DNA of 63,206 nt from Bacillus sp. JCM 19041 (GTDB lineage Bacteria; Bacillota; Bacilli; Bacillales; Bacillaceae_D), in assembly GCA_001310375.1 (NCBI GenBank), contig BAXC01000012.1, forward strand, positions 1 through 63,206, written 5' to 3'. The notes below the pieces were generated by a model. That model saw only the letters and a list, made by a program, of their open reading frames with translations. It was not told the origin of the DNA and did not search any database. Shown here in pieces: positions 53,237 through 61,930 of this stretch. Positions within the stretch are counted from its first letter, which is position 1. Each line of letters opens with the position of its first letter. A program made the position numbers and the translations under genes.

Positions 53237-53455
53237 TTATCTTAGTTTGAAAGACATGAAATCAGAGAACATTTTTGCAGTTTTTTCTTTCTTCGTTTTA
53301 GTCACGTGAGTATAGATGGCAAGTGTCATGTTTATATCAGAGTGACCTAATCTTCCTTGAACATATTCCAGCCTCAAATAATAAAGAAGCGTGAGTATGA
53401 CGTAGTCCATGAACTGTGATGTTGTGCATGCGCATTTTTTAATCCCGTAGACTAT
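53237..53455 (-). pseudogene. Remnant of a tyrosine recombinase (phage/ICE integrase), C-terminus only
   Basis: The minus strand encodes VHGLRHTHASLLFEAG, then after a break VQGRLGHSDINMTLAIYTHVT and a basic tail ending FKLR-stop. These are the integrase catalytic boxes with Arg-His, the Gly-His pair and the tyrosine nucleophile (IYTHV). About 11 bases corresponding to a VSMKY-type stretch are deleted, and an upstream A-run break adds a stop. The catalytic N-terminal half and the arm-binding domain are absent. Unlike other breaks in this window, this is real decay. It points to former integration at the rpsI 3' end. Confidence 0.8.
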
Positions 53456-53600
53456 AACTCGTTAACTTGAGCTAAACGCATGAATTTATTTAAAAAATCT
53501 GAAAAATAAAAGAGGATCTTATTCCTATCTTGTCGAAAGTATGTCGCGTAATGTTCTTGAACTAAGAATATTGCATATTTTTTGGGAGAAGGTGTATAAG

Positions 53601-54466
53601 ATGGGGATAGAAATAAGTATACTCGCAGGTAAGGATGAATCAGAGACAAGCATTGATACAGATGGTTCAGTTCTACATGTAATAACGGATGCTGAAAGAA
53701 AGTCTTTCGGCATTACTGATTCAGATTTAAAAGAGTACGTCGGTGTTTATAAAGGGAAAAGACCAAAAGATGTATACGTATGCAGTCCCACACCTTGGGG
53801 AGATCTTTATAAAACATATGATTGGTCCGAAGTACAAGTACAATTAAAGGTTAAGAATTATAAAATCAAGGAATTCTCTTCTACCCCTACGATTTTAGCT
53901 ACACATGAGTTTCACAATGATCATGACAAGGAACCAAGTACTTATACAGCTAATATTTCACAAATAATTACTGATACTACATCATCAACTTGGGAATCAT
54001 CGAACACAATCACTGTTAGTCAAATGATTAAATATGGGATCACTTTTTTAGGTGCTGACGGCGGTGGAGAGACTACAATGTCATATGAACGATCATGGGG
54101 TGAATCGTCTACTAAGAGCGAAAGCATTGAGCTTGGTTCCGGATCGAGTGTAGAAATTACTTTAGGTCCAAACGAGTCTGCAACAGCAGAGTTATCAACA
54201 AGTAAGGGGCATCTGGAGGTTGAGGTTGAATATGAAGCAAGTTTAATCGGCCAAGTAGCTGTAAATTATGATCCGCCTTATGACGGTCATCATTCTATGC
54301 CTTCAATATTAACAAGGTACTAAATGCAAATGAAATGGACACAGCTGTAACTATAAAAGAAACAATCAAATTAGACTATTATAGTAGCTCAAAAGTTACA
54401 ACTAGCAACGGCATAAGCCAGTCAAAAGTCATTTCTGCGAGTGACAATGTAGAAGTAAAGCAATAA
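53601..54466 (+). CDS. Aerolysin/ETX-MTX2-like beta-pore-forming protein (one frameshift)
   Basis: About 288 residues after restoring one T near 54293 (HHFYAFNINKV). The first part (residues 1-90) is a compact domain with VCSPTPWGDLYKTYDWSEV. From about 95 on there are long alternating Ser/Thr-rich strands (ANISQIITDTTSSTWESSNT, ERSWGESSTKSESIELG, then ITLGPNESATAEL), the amphipathic pattern of the aerolysin insertion hairpin and barrel scaffold. No signal peptide is seen. A GGGAGAAGGTG site precedes ATG 53601. It stands alone between mobile-element scraps. Target is unknown; toxin, defence against predators and lectin-less storage-type homologue are all possible. Family placement is by pattern, not by search. 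Confidence 0.65.
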
Positions 54467-54594
54467 CATCAATACTAGTGAAAGAGAGAGCACCAACAAA
54501 TTTATATAATAGCTTTTTGGGTGTATACTATTAACGCACTTAACAGTGTACGGGCTGTTTTCTTATGGAAACCAGCTCACCTCATTCGACAAGT

Positions 54595-54624
54595 CCCCGT
54601 TTCGGCGGGGTTAAATCGTTTTTT
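54595..54624 (+). terminator. Terminator downstream of the pore-forming gene
   Basis: CCCCG / CGGGG with a six-base loop, then TTAAATCGTTTTTT. It lies about 130 bases after the restored stop codon and would end that transcript. Confidence 0.65.
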
Positions 54625-54737
54625 GATTAATATGGCTCTTTCAGCATTATTCAAGTACAGGAACATCTCAGATGTATAAGTTAACAAATAAATGTTCAAT
54701 CTCATTAATGTTCTACCTCCAGGTAAACACGACTCCG

Positions 54738-54766
54738 GCCGCCTATATTTCCCTTGGGCGGCTTTT
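54738..54766 (+). terminator. Terminator-like hairpin
   Basis: GCCGCC / GGCGGC arms with a 13-base loop and a short T tail. No gene is seen directly upstream, so it may be left from a deleted gene. Confidence 0.5.
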
Positions 54767-54876
54767 AATATGACGAATTGTAAAATCAAGTGCGACACCT
54801 TTAAAAAAAGAAAACTCATGGACACCTTCGTGTAAAATGGAGTTACCACACACCCTTTACACACGGAGGTTATCAC

Positions 54877-54939
54877 TTGAGCTATTCTCATCTTACCACT
54901 TTTGAGCGAGGCCTTAACGCTCTTAAACCCTTAAGGTGA
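54877..54939 (+). mobile_element. IS30-family transposase N-terminal remnant
   Basis: Behind a good GGAGGT site, a TTG-started frame reads LSYSHLTTFERG, the usual opening of IS30-type transposases, and stops after 20 codons. The helix-turn-helix and DDE regions are not present. The inverted repeat just upstream could be part of the element end. Too short for a firm family call. Confidence 0.5.
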
Positions 54940-55048
54940 GTTTAAATTAGACTTTTAAGAAAGATGTTGTTATTAACGCTCATATTATTTAATGAATTGC
55001 TTTTTGGAAATACAAAGAAATTCAAGCATTTATTGCTGATGTGACATA

Positions 55049-55078
55049 TGCATGTCTTTATACTCTCCGTTCATACTA
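55049..55078 (+). promoter_or_regulatory. Candidate sigma-G (forespore) promoter for ybaK-cwlD
   Basis: TGCATG, 17 bases, then CATACTA: the -10 box is a perfect match to the sigma-F/sigma-G consensus and the -35 differs by one base from TGMATA. It lies 24 bases before ybaK. B. subtilis cwlD is known to be expressed late in sporulation, which fits. Confidence 0.7.
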
Positions 55079-55101
55079 GAAGAAAAAAGGGGAGAGGAAA
55101 C

Positions 55102-55532
55102 ATGAATGTCATTACAACACTAAATGATAAAAGAAGAGAAAAACAATGGAATTTTGAGCGGAAAATGCTGCGACATATAGACTTAAAAAAGATGGAACGG
55201 AGTATAAAAGAATGGGTCCGCCCTATTATACCGTTTCAGTTTCAAGCCTATCCGTTTTTACTTGATCAGAGCATTGACATGACGATCGATGCATTTTTGC
55301 TCGGGACGGAGTATGGGCGGTTTGGCATTGATGGAGAATCAGCCATTGATTCAAGGAAACGTTGTAATGAGGAGCTTACAATGTTGTCCCACAGTCTTTG
55401 TGATACGCTCTCGGGATGGAATGGCGAAAGCCTTCGGAGTCACTATTAACCGCAATTGATATGTTGCTTGGTACTTGGTGGGAAAAAGGGTACCTAGAAG
55501 CGTGCAAAGCGTATAAACTCCGTTTACAGTAA
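55102..55532 (+). CDS. ybaK: YbaK, DUF2521 family protein (one frameshift)
   Basis: Conserved Bacillus protein of unknown biochemical role, always upstream of cwlD. WNFERKMLRHIDLKKMERSI near the N-terminus matches the family. The frame breaks near 55441, where one C is missing; the restored C-terminus reads SPLLTAIDMLLGTWWEKGYLEA and the protein is 143 residues. ATG at 55102 behind GGGGAGAGG. Its forespore-type promoter suggests a role in spore formation, which is inference. Confidence 0.85.
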
Positions 55533-55589
55533 CAATCATATATCTCCCTTGTCCACGTATATATAAATGAGGACAAGGGGGAAAAAGAT

Positions 55590-56321
55590 GTGAGACGACA
55601 TACTTGGAGTTTTATTATTGGAGGATTGTTGCTTGCTGCTGTCATTGTTTGGATTCGTTATGATGCACAATTAGAAGATTCCTCATCAACGTGGCATTTG
55701 CCGATGTCTGGAAAGGTGATTGTTCTTGATCCAGGACATGGTGGTATGGATGGGGGAGCAAGCTCAAAATCGGGGATTCTCGAGAAAACTGTTACACTTG
55801 AAGTAGCTCTTAAATTGCGGGATTATTTACAAGAAGCGGGCGCGCTAGTCATTATGACTAGAGAAGAAGATGTAGATTTGGCCAGCCCGGATACGGCCAA
55901 AATAAGGCAACGGAAAGCAGAAGATTTGCGTAAACGAGCACAAATTGTGAATGAATCAGAAGCAGACTTATACTTATCAATCCATATGAATGCGATCCCT
56001 TCAGAGCGATGGAGAGGCGCACAAACGTTTTATCACTTAAGCGATAAGAAAAACGAAGAACTAGCTGTATTTGTTCAAGAAGAGATAAAGAGGAATTTAG
56101 AGAACACAAACCGGTATGCCAAACCAATTCATCATGTTTATTTGTTAAAAGAAGCAAAGATACCTGGAGCCTTAGTAGAAGCAGGGTTCTTGTCTAATCC
56201 TGAAGAAGCAGCAATGCTTGAAACGGATGATTACCAAGACAAGGTTGCAGCTTCTATTTATGAAGGGATGCTTCGATACGTATCAGGAGAGAAGGCACCT
56301 AAAGCCAACCCGTATGAATAA
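55590..56321 (+). CDS. cwlD: CwlD, germination-specific N-acetylmuramoyl-L-alanine amidase
   Basis: Removes peptide side chains so that muramic-delta-lactam can form in spore cortex; works with PdaA. An N-terminal membrane anchor or signal (FIIGGLLLAAVIVWI) is followed by the Amidase_3 domain with zinc ligands in LDPGHGGMDGGAS, the Glu after ILEKTVTLEVA, and LSIHMNA. 243 residues. GTG at 55590 follows AAGGGGG. Intact, likely co-transcribed with ybaK. Confidence 0.95.
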   Translation: MRRHTWSFIIGGLLLAAVIVWIRYDAQLEDSSSTWHLPMSGKVIVLDPGHGGMDGGASSKSGILEKTVTLEVALKLRDYLQEAGALVIMTREEDVDLASPDTAKIRQRKAEDLRKRAQIVNESEADLYLSIHMNAIPSERWRGAQTFYHLSDKKNEELAVFVQEEIKRNLENTNRYAKPIHHVYLLKEAKIPGALVEAGFLSNPEEAAMLETDDYQDKVAASIYEGMLRYVSGEKAPKANPYE

Positions 56322-56400
56322 ATAAAGAAACATCATTTGCGTTAATCAGCGTTGTCCAGTAGGATAAAGGAATGAAAACGCTGGAGTGATTAATACAGAA

Positions 56401-57239
56401 ATGAGTCATTACCGAGTAAAGAAAGTGTTAAATAATAATGTTGTTATCGCCGAACGTGCTAATGAAGAAGTTATTTTAATTGGCAAAGGGATTGGTTTTA
56501 ATCGAAAGAAGGGAAGTGAAGTCCCTTCCGAAGAAGTAGAGAAACTCTTTGTCATGAAGAATGAAAAAGAACAAGAAAGTTATTTGAAGTTGCTTCCACA
56601 AGTTGAACCACCATTGCTGGATGTGACTATTGAAGCGATAGAGCTTATCGCTTTGAAAACAGGTCTGCCTTTAAATGAACATATTCATGTAGGTTGATGG
56701 ATCATTTATCCTTTGCACATGCGAGGACTGTTTCTGGACTACAAATAAGGAATCCTTTTTTAGCTGAAACGAAAGTATTGTATCCCAAAGAGTTCTCGAT
56801 TGCACTTGAAATTGTTCATTTAATCAAAAAACGGATTCACATTGAATTACCGAAAGAAGAGGCTGGCTTTATTGCGCTTCATATTCATAGTGCTCTGCAA
56901 GATAAGAGCTTAGGTCGAGTCAATGCCCATTCGCAACTTGTTTCCGAGCTAGTTGGTTTGATTGAAACACAGATGGATGTGACTCTCGATAAGGAGAGTA
57001 TTGATTATATGAGGCTTGTACGCCATCTGCGCTTTGCGATTGAACGTGTTGATAATGAGGAGCGAGTGGAAGAGCCTAAAGCGATTACAATGTTATTGAA
57101 ACAAGAGTATCCCATGTGCTATAATCTCTCATGGAAGCTCATAAAAGTGATGCAGCGTGCACTGCGTAAACCTGTGTTTGACGCGGAAGCGGTGTATTTG
57201 ACCATGCATCTGCAAAGAGTGCAGAGCAAATACAAATAA
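56401..57239 (+). CDS. glcT: GlcT, PTS-regulated transcription antiterminator (one frameshift)
   Basis: BglG/LicT-type RNA-binding antiterminator. The RNA-binding domain is VKKVLNNNVVIAERANEEVILIGKGIGF; two PRD domains follow with conserved histidines in LNEHIHVGLMDHL and ALHIHSAL. The frame breaks near 56694, one T missing. Restored length is about 279 residues. The start is ATG 56401 or the in-frame GTG 56386. It lies directly before its target site and ptsG; EII-glucose should phosphorylate and inactivate it when glucose is absent. Not part of this cluster in B. subtilis. Confidence 0.88.
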
Positions 57240-57245
57240 ATCACG

Positions 57246-57327
57246 TGTAACTGATTCGATCAGGCATGAGGAAAAACACCTGGACCAATTTTTTAAATTG
57301 GACAGTGCTTTTTCTCATGCCTTTTTT
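57246..57327 (+). promoter_or_regulatory. RAT antiterminator overlapping terminator before ptsG
   Basis: The string GTAACTGATTCGATCAGGCATGAG matches the B. subtilis ptsG RAT element nearly base for base. Its right end is also the 5' arm of a long terminator, GGCATGAGGAAAAACAC (57263-57279) with GTGCTTTTTCTCATGCC (57305-57321) and six T; CCAATTT/AAATTGG forms the inner stem. GlcT bound to RAT should prevent the terminator and allow ptsG transcription. Confidence 0.9.
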
Positions 57328-57367
57328 GTGCGCTTCACACAATCAAAATGAAAATAGGAGGTACATG

Positions 57368-59418
57368 ATGTTTAAGAAAGTTTTTGGCTATTTACAGAAA
57401 ATCGGTAAGGCTTTAATGCTACCGGTTGCGATGCTCCCAGTAGCGGGTTTGCTTCTTGGTATTGGCGTTGCTCTGCAGATGGAACAGACGCTTGGCTATA
57501 TGCCGTTTTTAGAAGCGGGTTGGATCCAACATACAGCGAGTGTAATGGAAGCCGCTGGTGGGATTATCTTTGATAACCTAGCTCTTATATTTGCAGTAGG
57601 GGTAGCAATTGGCCTTGCTGGTGATGGTGCAGCTGCATTAGCAGCGCTTGTCGGTTACTTAGTTATGAACACTGTTATGGGGGAATGGTTAGGCGTTACC
57701 TCGGAATTGGTAGCAGATGACCCAGGATTTGCTCATGTCCTTGGGATACCAACGCTGCAAACAGGGGTTTTTGGTGGAATTATTATCGGGATTATTGCTG
57801 CAACCTGTTACAATCGCTTTCATGACATTGAAATGCCAGCATTTCTTGGTTTCTTTGCAGGGAAACGATTTGTTCCAATAATTACGGCGGTGGCATCTTT
57901 TATTATGGCGCTTATCCTCGTCCTAATATGGCCGCATGTTCAAACAGGACTTAATGAAATCTCTGTTTTTCTTTTGGAGACGGGTCAATATTTTGCAGTC
58001 TTTTTCTTTGGCTTTATTAAACGGCTGTTAATTCCATTTGGATTGCATCATATCTTTCACGCCCCATTCTGGTTTGAATTTGGTCAATATACCAATGCAG
58101 CTGGAGAAATTGTCCGTGGGGATCAGTTGATTTTCTTTGCACAATTGCGTGATGGGGTAGAGATTACGGCGGGACGCTTCATGGCAGGAGAATTTCCAAT
58201 CATGATGTTTGGTTTACCCGCTGCAGCGCTCGCCATGTATCATTGTGCTCGACCGGAAAAGAAGAAAGTTGTTGGTGGATTAATGGCTTCCGCTGCACTT
58301 ACTTCTTTTCTAACAGGTATTACAGAACCGCTTGAATTTATGTTTTTATTTATTGCGCCTCTCTTATTCTTTATTCACGCTTTCTTAGACGGCGTATCGT
58401 TTGTCTTGATGACTTGGTTTGATGTAAATGTCGGCTTCACATTTTCTGGCGGGGCAATTGATTTCTTCTTATTCGGTATTTTACCGAATCAAGACCAATG
58501 GTGGATTACGGTTATTCTCGGACTCGTATTTGCGGCCATTTATTATTTTGTCTTCCGATTCGCGATTCTTAAATTTAACTTAAAAACGCCAGGCCGTGAA
58601 GAAGAAGACGATTCATCTGAAGGAAAAGAGAGGAATCAAGGTGAGTTAGCTTTTAATATTTTGCACGCAATGGGCGGAAAAGAAAACATCAATCATCTTG
58701 ATGCATGTATCACACGCTTGCGTGTTTCCGTGAATGATATTGGTGCGGTTGATAAAAAAGAGCTAAAAGAACTTGGTGCTGCTGGGGTGCTTGAAGTCGG
58801 AAATAACATCCAGGCAATCTTTGGTCCCCGTTCTGAAACAATTAAAGGACAGATTCAGGATGTGATGTCAGGTAAAACGCCAAGACCGATTGAAACCAAT
58901 CAGAAAGATGAAGTGAAAAAGCAAGTGGAAGATGTTCAACCAGAAGCTTTACAACAAGAAACAAATGAAATCGTGAAAGCACCAATGACTGGAGATCTTC
59001 TTTCAATTGAGGACGTGCCGGATCAAGTCTTCTCTGGAAAAATGATGGGAGATGGTTTTGCTATTGATCCAGTAGATGGGTTGGTTATGGCACCTATTGA
59101 TGGGAGAATAACAACGGTCTTCCCTACGAAACATGCGATTGGAATCACTTCAGCAAATGGGTTAGAAGTACTCATTCATATCGGTATTGATACGGTTAAA
59201 TTAAATGGGGAAGGGTTTAATGTATTTGTTCAGGAAGGAGACTTCGTGAAAAGTGGTGAAAAGTTGATTGAGTTTGATCATGAATTCATTAAAAAACATG
59301 CTACTTCACTGATTACACCGGTATCTTTACAAACTTAGCAGAAGGAGAATTTGTCTCGATAAAAAAAGTGGGTCAAGTTCAAGCAGGAGAGAAAGCGAAC
59401 ATTCAGATTGAAAAATAA
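57368..59418 (+). CDS. ptsG: PtsG, glucose-specific PTS enzyme IICBA (frameshift near C-terminus)
   Basis: Imports and phosphorylates glucose. The IIC membrane domain (to about residue 400) includes [19 protein letters not shown] and [14 protein letters not shown] carries the phospho-cysteine in [14 protein letters not shown] carries the phospho-histidine in [10 protein letters not shown]. One A is missing near 59323; the restored tail is [20 protein letters not shown], total 683 residues. ATG 57368 is preferred over 57365 because AGGAGG is six bases away. Controlled by the RAT/terminator switch upstream. Confidence 0.94.
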
Positions 59419-59425
59419 ACGATTG

Positions 59426-59456
59426 AACTAGGGCAAGCCGCTCTAGTTCTTTCTTG
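59426..59456 (+). terminator. Terminator after ptsG
   Basis: GAACTAG / CTAGTTC arms around a GC-rich loop, then a T-rich stretch. It separates glcT-ptsG from salA. Confidence 0.75.
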
Positions 59457-59517
59457 CTTTTATCTATGCTATACTGAGAGAAATTCGGTTGTTTGTTCTA
59501 AAGGGAAGGTGACAGCA

Positions 59518-60576
59518 TTGATTACGGATCAGGAAATAATGGAAGCGCTAAAACGAGTGAAAGATCGTGACCTTGATAAAAGCATCGTCGATACAGGCGG
59601 TGTTCGTGAGTTGAAAAATAAAGATGGTAACATTAGTTTAAAGGTTGCTCTTGCTAAAACAGGAACGCCAGAGCAGATGCAAGTGCAACAGGAAATTGTG
59701 AACGTTTTAAAAAGTGAGGGTGCAAATTCGGTTGGTTTGCGATTTGACTCATTAACCGATGAAGAATTAGAGGCTCTCGGAGGCGCGAAAGAAGAAGAAT
59801 TTAAGGGTCCACAGTTGCTTGCGCCAACGAGCAAGACAACGTTTATTACTGTAGCTAGTGGTAAAGGTGGCGTAGGGAAATCGACTGTATCTGTAAATAC
59901 AGCTGTTTCACTAGCGCGTCTTGGAAAAAAAGTCGGTATTATTGATGCTGATATATATGGGTTTAGTGTACCGGATATGATGGGCATTGCAGAACGTCCT
60001 AAGGTTGTAAACAAACGTATTTATCCAGTTGAACGTTTTGGTGTGAAAGTTATATCAATGGGTTTTTTCGTGGAAGATAATGCACCGGTTATTTGGCGTG
60101 GTCCAATGCTTGGAAAGATGATTAACCAGTTCTTCTCAGAATGTGAGTGGGGTGAGCTTGATTACTTAATTTTAGACTTGCCTCCTGGTACTGGAGATGT
60201 AGCGCTTGACCTCCATTCTATGTTGCCTGAATCAAAAGAGTTAATTGTTACAACTCCACATGCGACCGCAGCTTTTGTAGCAGCAAGAGCGGGCGCAATG
60301 GCGATTAAAACGCATCATGAAATGCTGGGTGTTGTCGAGAATATGGCATATTTCCAAAGCAAAGCAACCGGCGAAAAAGAGTATGTATTCGGTACTGGTG
60401 GAGGAAATAGGCTAGCAGAAGAGCTAAAAACAGATTTACTAGCTCAAATTCCACTAGGACAACCTGATATAGATGAAAACGATTTTGCTCCGTCAATTTA
60501 TGCAGAAGAGCATCCGATTGGTGAACAATATCGGGAGTTAGCGGAAGCGATCGTGTTTAAAACAGAAAAAGGATAG
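59518..60576 (+). CDS. salA: SalA/Mrp, P-loop ATPase
   Basis: Mrp/ApbC/NBP35-type ATPase; in B. subtilis SalA represses scoC, and relatives carry iron-sulphur clusters. An N-terminal MIP18-like domain (DRDLDKSIVDTGGVREL) is joined to the ATPase with deviant Walker A GKGGVGKST, ADIYGFSVPDMMG and LDLPPGTGDV. The C-terminal CxxC of cluster-carrying members is not seen. TTG at 59518 gives 352 residues and has GGAAGGTGA upstream. Intact. Confidence 0.92.
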   Translation: MITDQEIMEALKRVKDRDLDKSIVDTGGVRELKNKDGNISLKVALAKTGTPEQMQVQQEIVNVLKSEGANSVGLRFDSLTDEELEALGGAKEEEFKGPQLLAPTSKTTFITVASGKGGVGKSTVSVNTAVSLARLGKKVGIIDADIYGFSVPDMMGIAERPKVVNKRIYPVERFGVKVISMGFFVEDNAPVIWRGPMLGKMINQFFSECEWGELDYLILDLPPGTGDVALDLHSMLPESKELIVTTPHATAAFVAARAGAMAIKTHHEMLGVVENMAYFQSKATGEKEYVFGTGGGNRLAEELKTDLLAQIPLGQPDIDENDFAPSIYAEEHPIGEQYRELAEAIVFKTEKG

Positions 60577-60608
60577 AAAAAACGTTCCTCATTGAGGGAC
60601 GTTTTTAA
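60576..60608. terminator. Bidirectional terminator between salA and gerD
   Basis: AAAAACGTTCCTC / GAGGGACGTTTTT is nearly symmetric with A- and T-runs on both sides. It sits between convergent genes and can serve both. Confidence 0.88.
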
Positions 60609-61183
60609 TTATCTTCATTTTCCTCTTTTTGTTTGCCTTGATTTTCAATTGCCTTTGACATTAAGTCAGCCATTTTTGCTGCGAAGTAAGGACTTTCCAT
60701 TGACTCACTCATAATAGCCATAATTTGTTCTCGGTATTCTTTTGATTTCATGAGTTCTAAAGCATGTTCACCCATTTGTGGGTCTTTTAATATATCTAAC
60801 ATCATTTGTTGATAAGCGGGATCTTTCATTAATGATTTTAAAATCTTTTCATTCTCTTCTTGCATACTTTCGGCAAATGTTTTAGTAAAATCGGGATCAC
60901 TCATTACCTCTTGCCAAAATGCTTTTCCTTCTTCGGATGTTAATGTATCTTGAATTGTTTTTTTTACGAATGCGCTATCCATTACAAGTTCCTCGCGCAT
61001 ATCTTCTTCTGCGATTAATTCATGAAACGCTTTTTTTCCTTCATCTGTCTTTAATAAATCGATAACCATTTTTTTGGTTCCTTCATAATCTGTGTTTTGT
61101 TGCGCTTCTGTCTGTGCACATCCTGACAGCGCAAGCATGCCGATTAATGGGATCACTAAATAAAGTTGCTTTCGTTTTCTCAC
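60605..61183 (-). CDS. gerD: GerD, spore germination lipoprotein
   Basis: Needed for fast nutrient germination and for clustering of germinant receptors in the inner spore membrane. Signal sequence with lipobox LALSGC (acylated Cys near residue 22), then a helical, highly charged body of repeats such as MKDPAYQQMMLDILKDPQ, and a basic/acidic tail KQKEENEDN. 192 residues, intact. Convergent to salA. Confidence 0.93.
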   Translation of the reverse strand: MRKRKQLYLVIPLIGMLALSGCAQTEAQQNTDYEGTKKMVIDLLKTDEGKKAFHELIAEEDMREELVMDSAFVKKTIQDTLTSEEGKAFWQEVMSDPDFTKTFAESMQEENEKILKSLMKDPAYQQMMLDILKDPQMGEHALELMKSKEYREQIMAIMSESMESPYFAAKMADLMSKAIENQGKQKEENEDN

Positions 61184-61218
61184 AAATGATCCTTCCTTTC
61201 GGAGCGTTATTTATCCTT

Positions 61219-61248
61219 TAGTGTTTGTAACCATTTTTAAAATATGCA
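61219..61248 (-). promoter_or_regulatory. Candidate sigma-G promoter of gerD
   Basis: On the minus strand TGCATA, 17 bases, AACACTA: the -35 is a perfect TGMATA and the -10 matches CATACTA at five of seven positions. B. subtilis gerD is known to be sigma-G dependent, which supports the reading. Confidence 0.5.
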
Positions 61249-61318
61249 TAAACGAGCTGGTGTTTATGATTCAAGGTTGCTACAATAAGAACGGATAAAA
61301 AAACTGGGGGATACGCTT

Positions 61319-61902
61319 GTGAACAGCAGGAAAGTCGTTTTTATTTTCTGGTCCACTTTGCTTTTAGGGAGTATAAGCGGGGGGATTGTTGGGCTCTTTA
61401 TGAATCTCGATCAATTTGTTGGGGATGGTACTGCGAACTTTCTTCTTGGCCTTTTATGGATGTTAGGCATTAGCGCCGCATTTACAATGGTGGCGCAAAT
61501 GGGTTTCTTCGCATATTTGTTTCTCCATCGTTTCGGCTTGGTTTGTCACGCACTCACACTTTATGGAACCGCATCCAATGGGTTTTAATTGCATTTGTTT
61601 ATTTTGATTTAGTTTATTTTCGTTATATAGCATTTGCTGAAGGAGAGTCTTTCTGGGGCTATTTTATATTGCCAACACTTCTTCTTATTTACGCTGTTAT
61701 AATCGCATTTATTAAGGCAAAAGAAACAAACAAAGGTGCATTTGTTCCTGCTTTGTTTTTTATGTTCGTTATTACAACGATTGAATGGATTCCAGCAATT
61801 ACTGCTAATGAAACCCACTGGCTTATCTTCTATATAACGCCACTTCTTGTTGCGAATACATGGCAACTACTGTTATTGCATAGGTTAATTAAAAAACCAT
61901 AA
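61319..61902 (+). CDS. kbaA: KbaA, KinB-signalling activator membrane protein (one frameshift)
   Basis: Membrane protein needed for KinB input into the sporulation phosphorelay. About six hydrophobic segments; AQMGFFAYLFLHRFGLGL and the later TTIEWIPAITANETHWLIFYI match the family. The frame breaks near 61540, where one G is missing in TTGGGTTTG. Restored length is 194 residues. Starts with GTG behind GGGGG. Divergent from gerD, convergent with pdaB. Confidence 0.87.
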
Positions 61903-61930
61903 AAAAGTCGTGCATATGCACGACTTTTTT
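61901..61930. terminator. Bidirectional terminator between kbaA and pdaB
   Basis: AAAAAAGTCGTGCATATGCACGACTTTTTT is a perfect palindrome that overlaps both stop codons of the convergent genes. Confidence 0.92.

Larger units (their letters stand above)
54467..55101. other. Accessory gap with mobile-element scraps
   Basis: This 635-base stretch holds no intact gene. From left to right I see a hairpin with T-run at 54595-54624, a second hairpin at 54738-54766, an inverted repeat GTGTAAA/TTTACAC near 54831-54862, a 20-codon IS30-like remnant at 54877, and a forespore-type promoter at 55049. It probably marks the right part of a decayed integrated element. Confidence 0.6.

Noticed and set aside
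54577..54891. 104-codon minus-strand reading frame in the accessory gap
   Set aside because: It runs through two terminator-like hairpins and opposite to the IS30-like start; no family pattern is seen.
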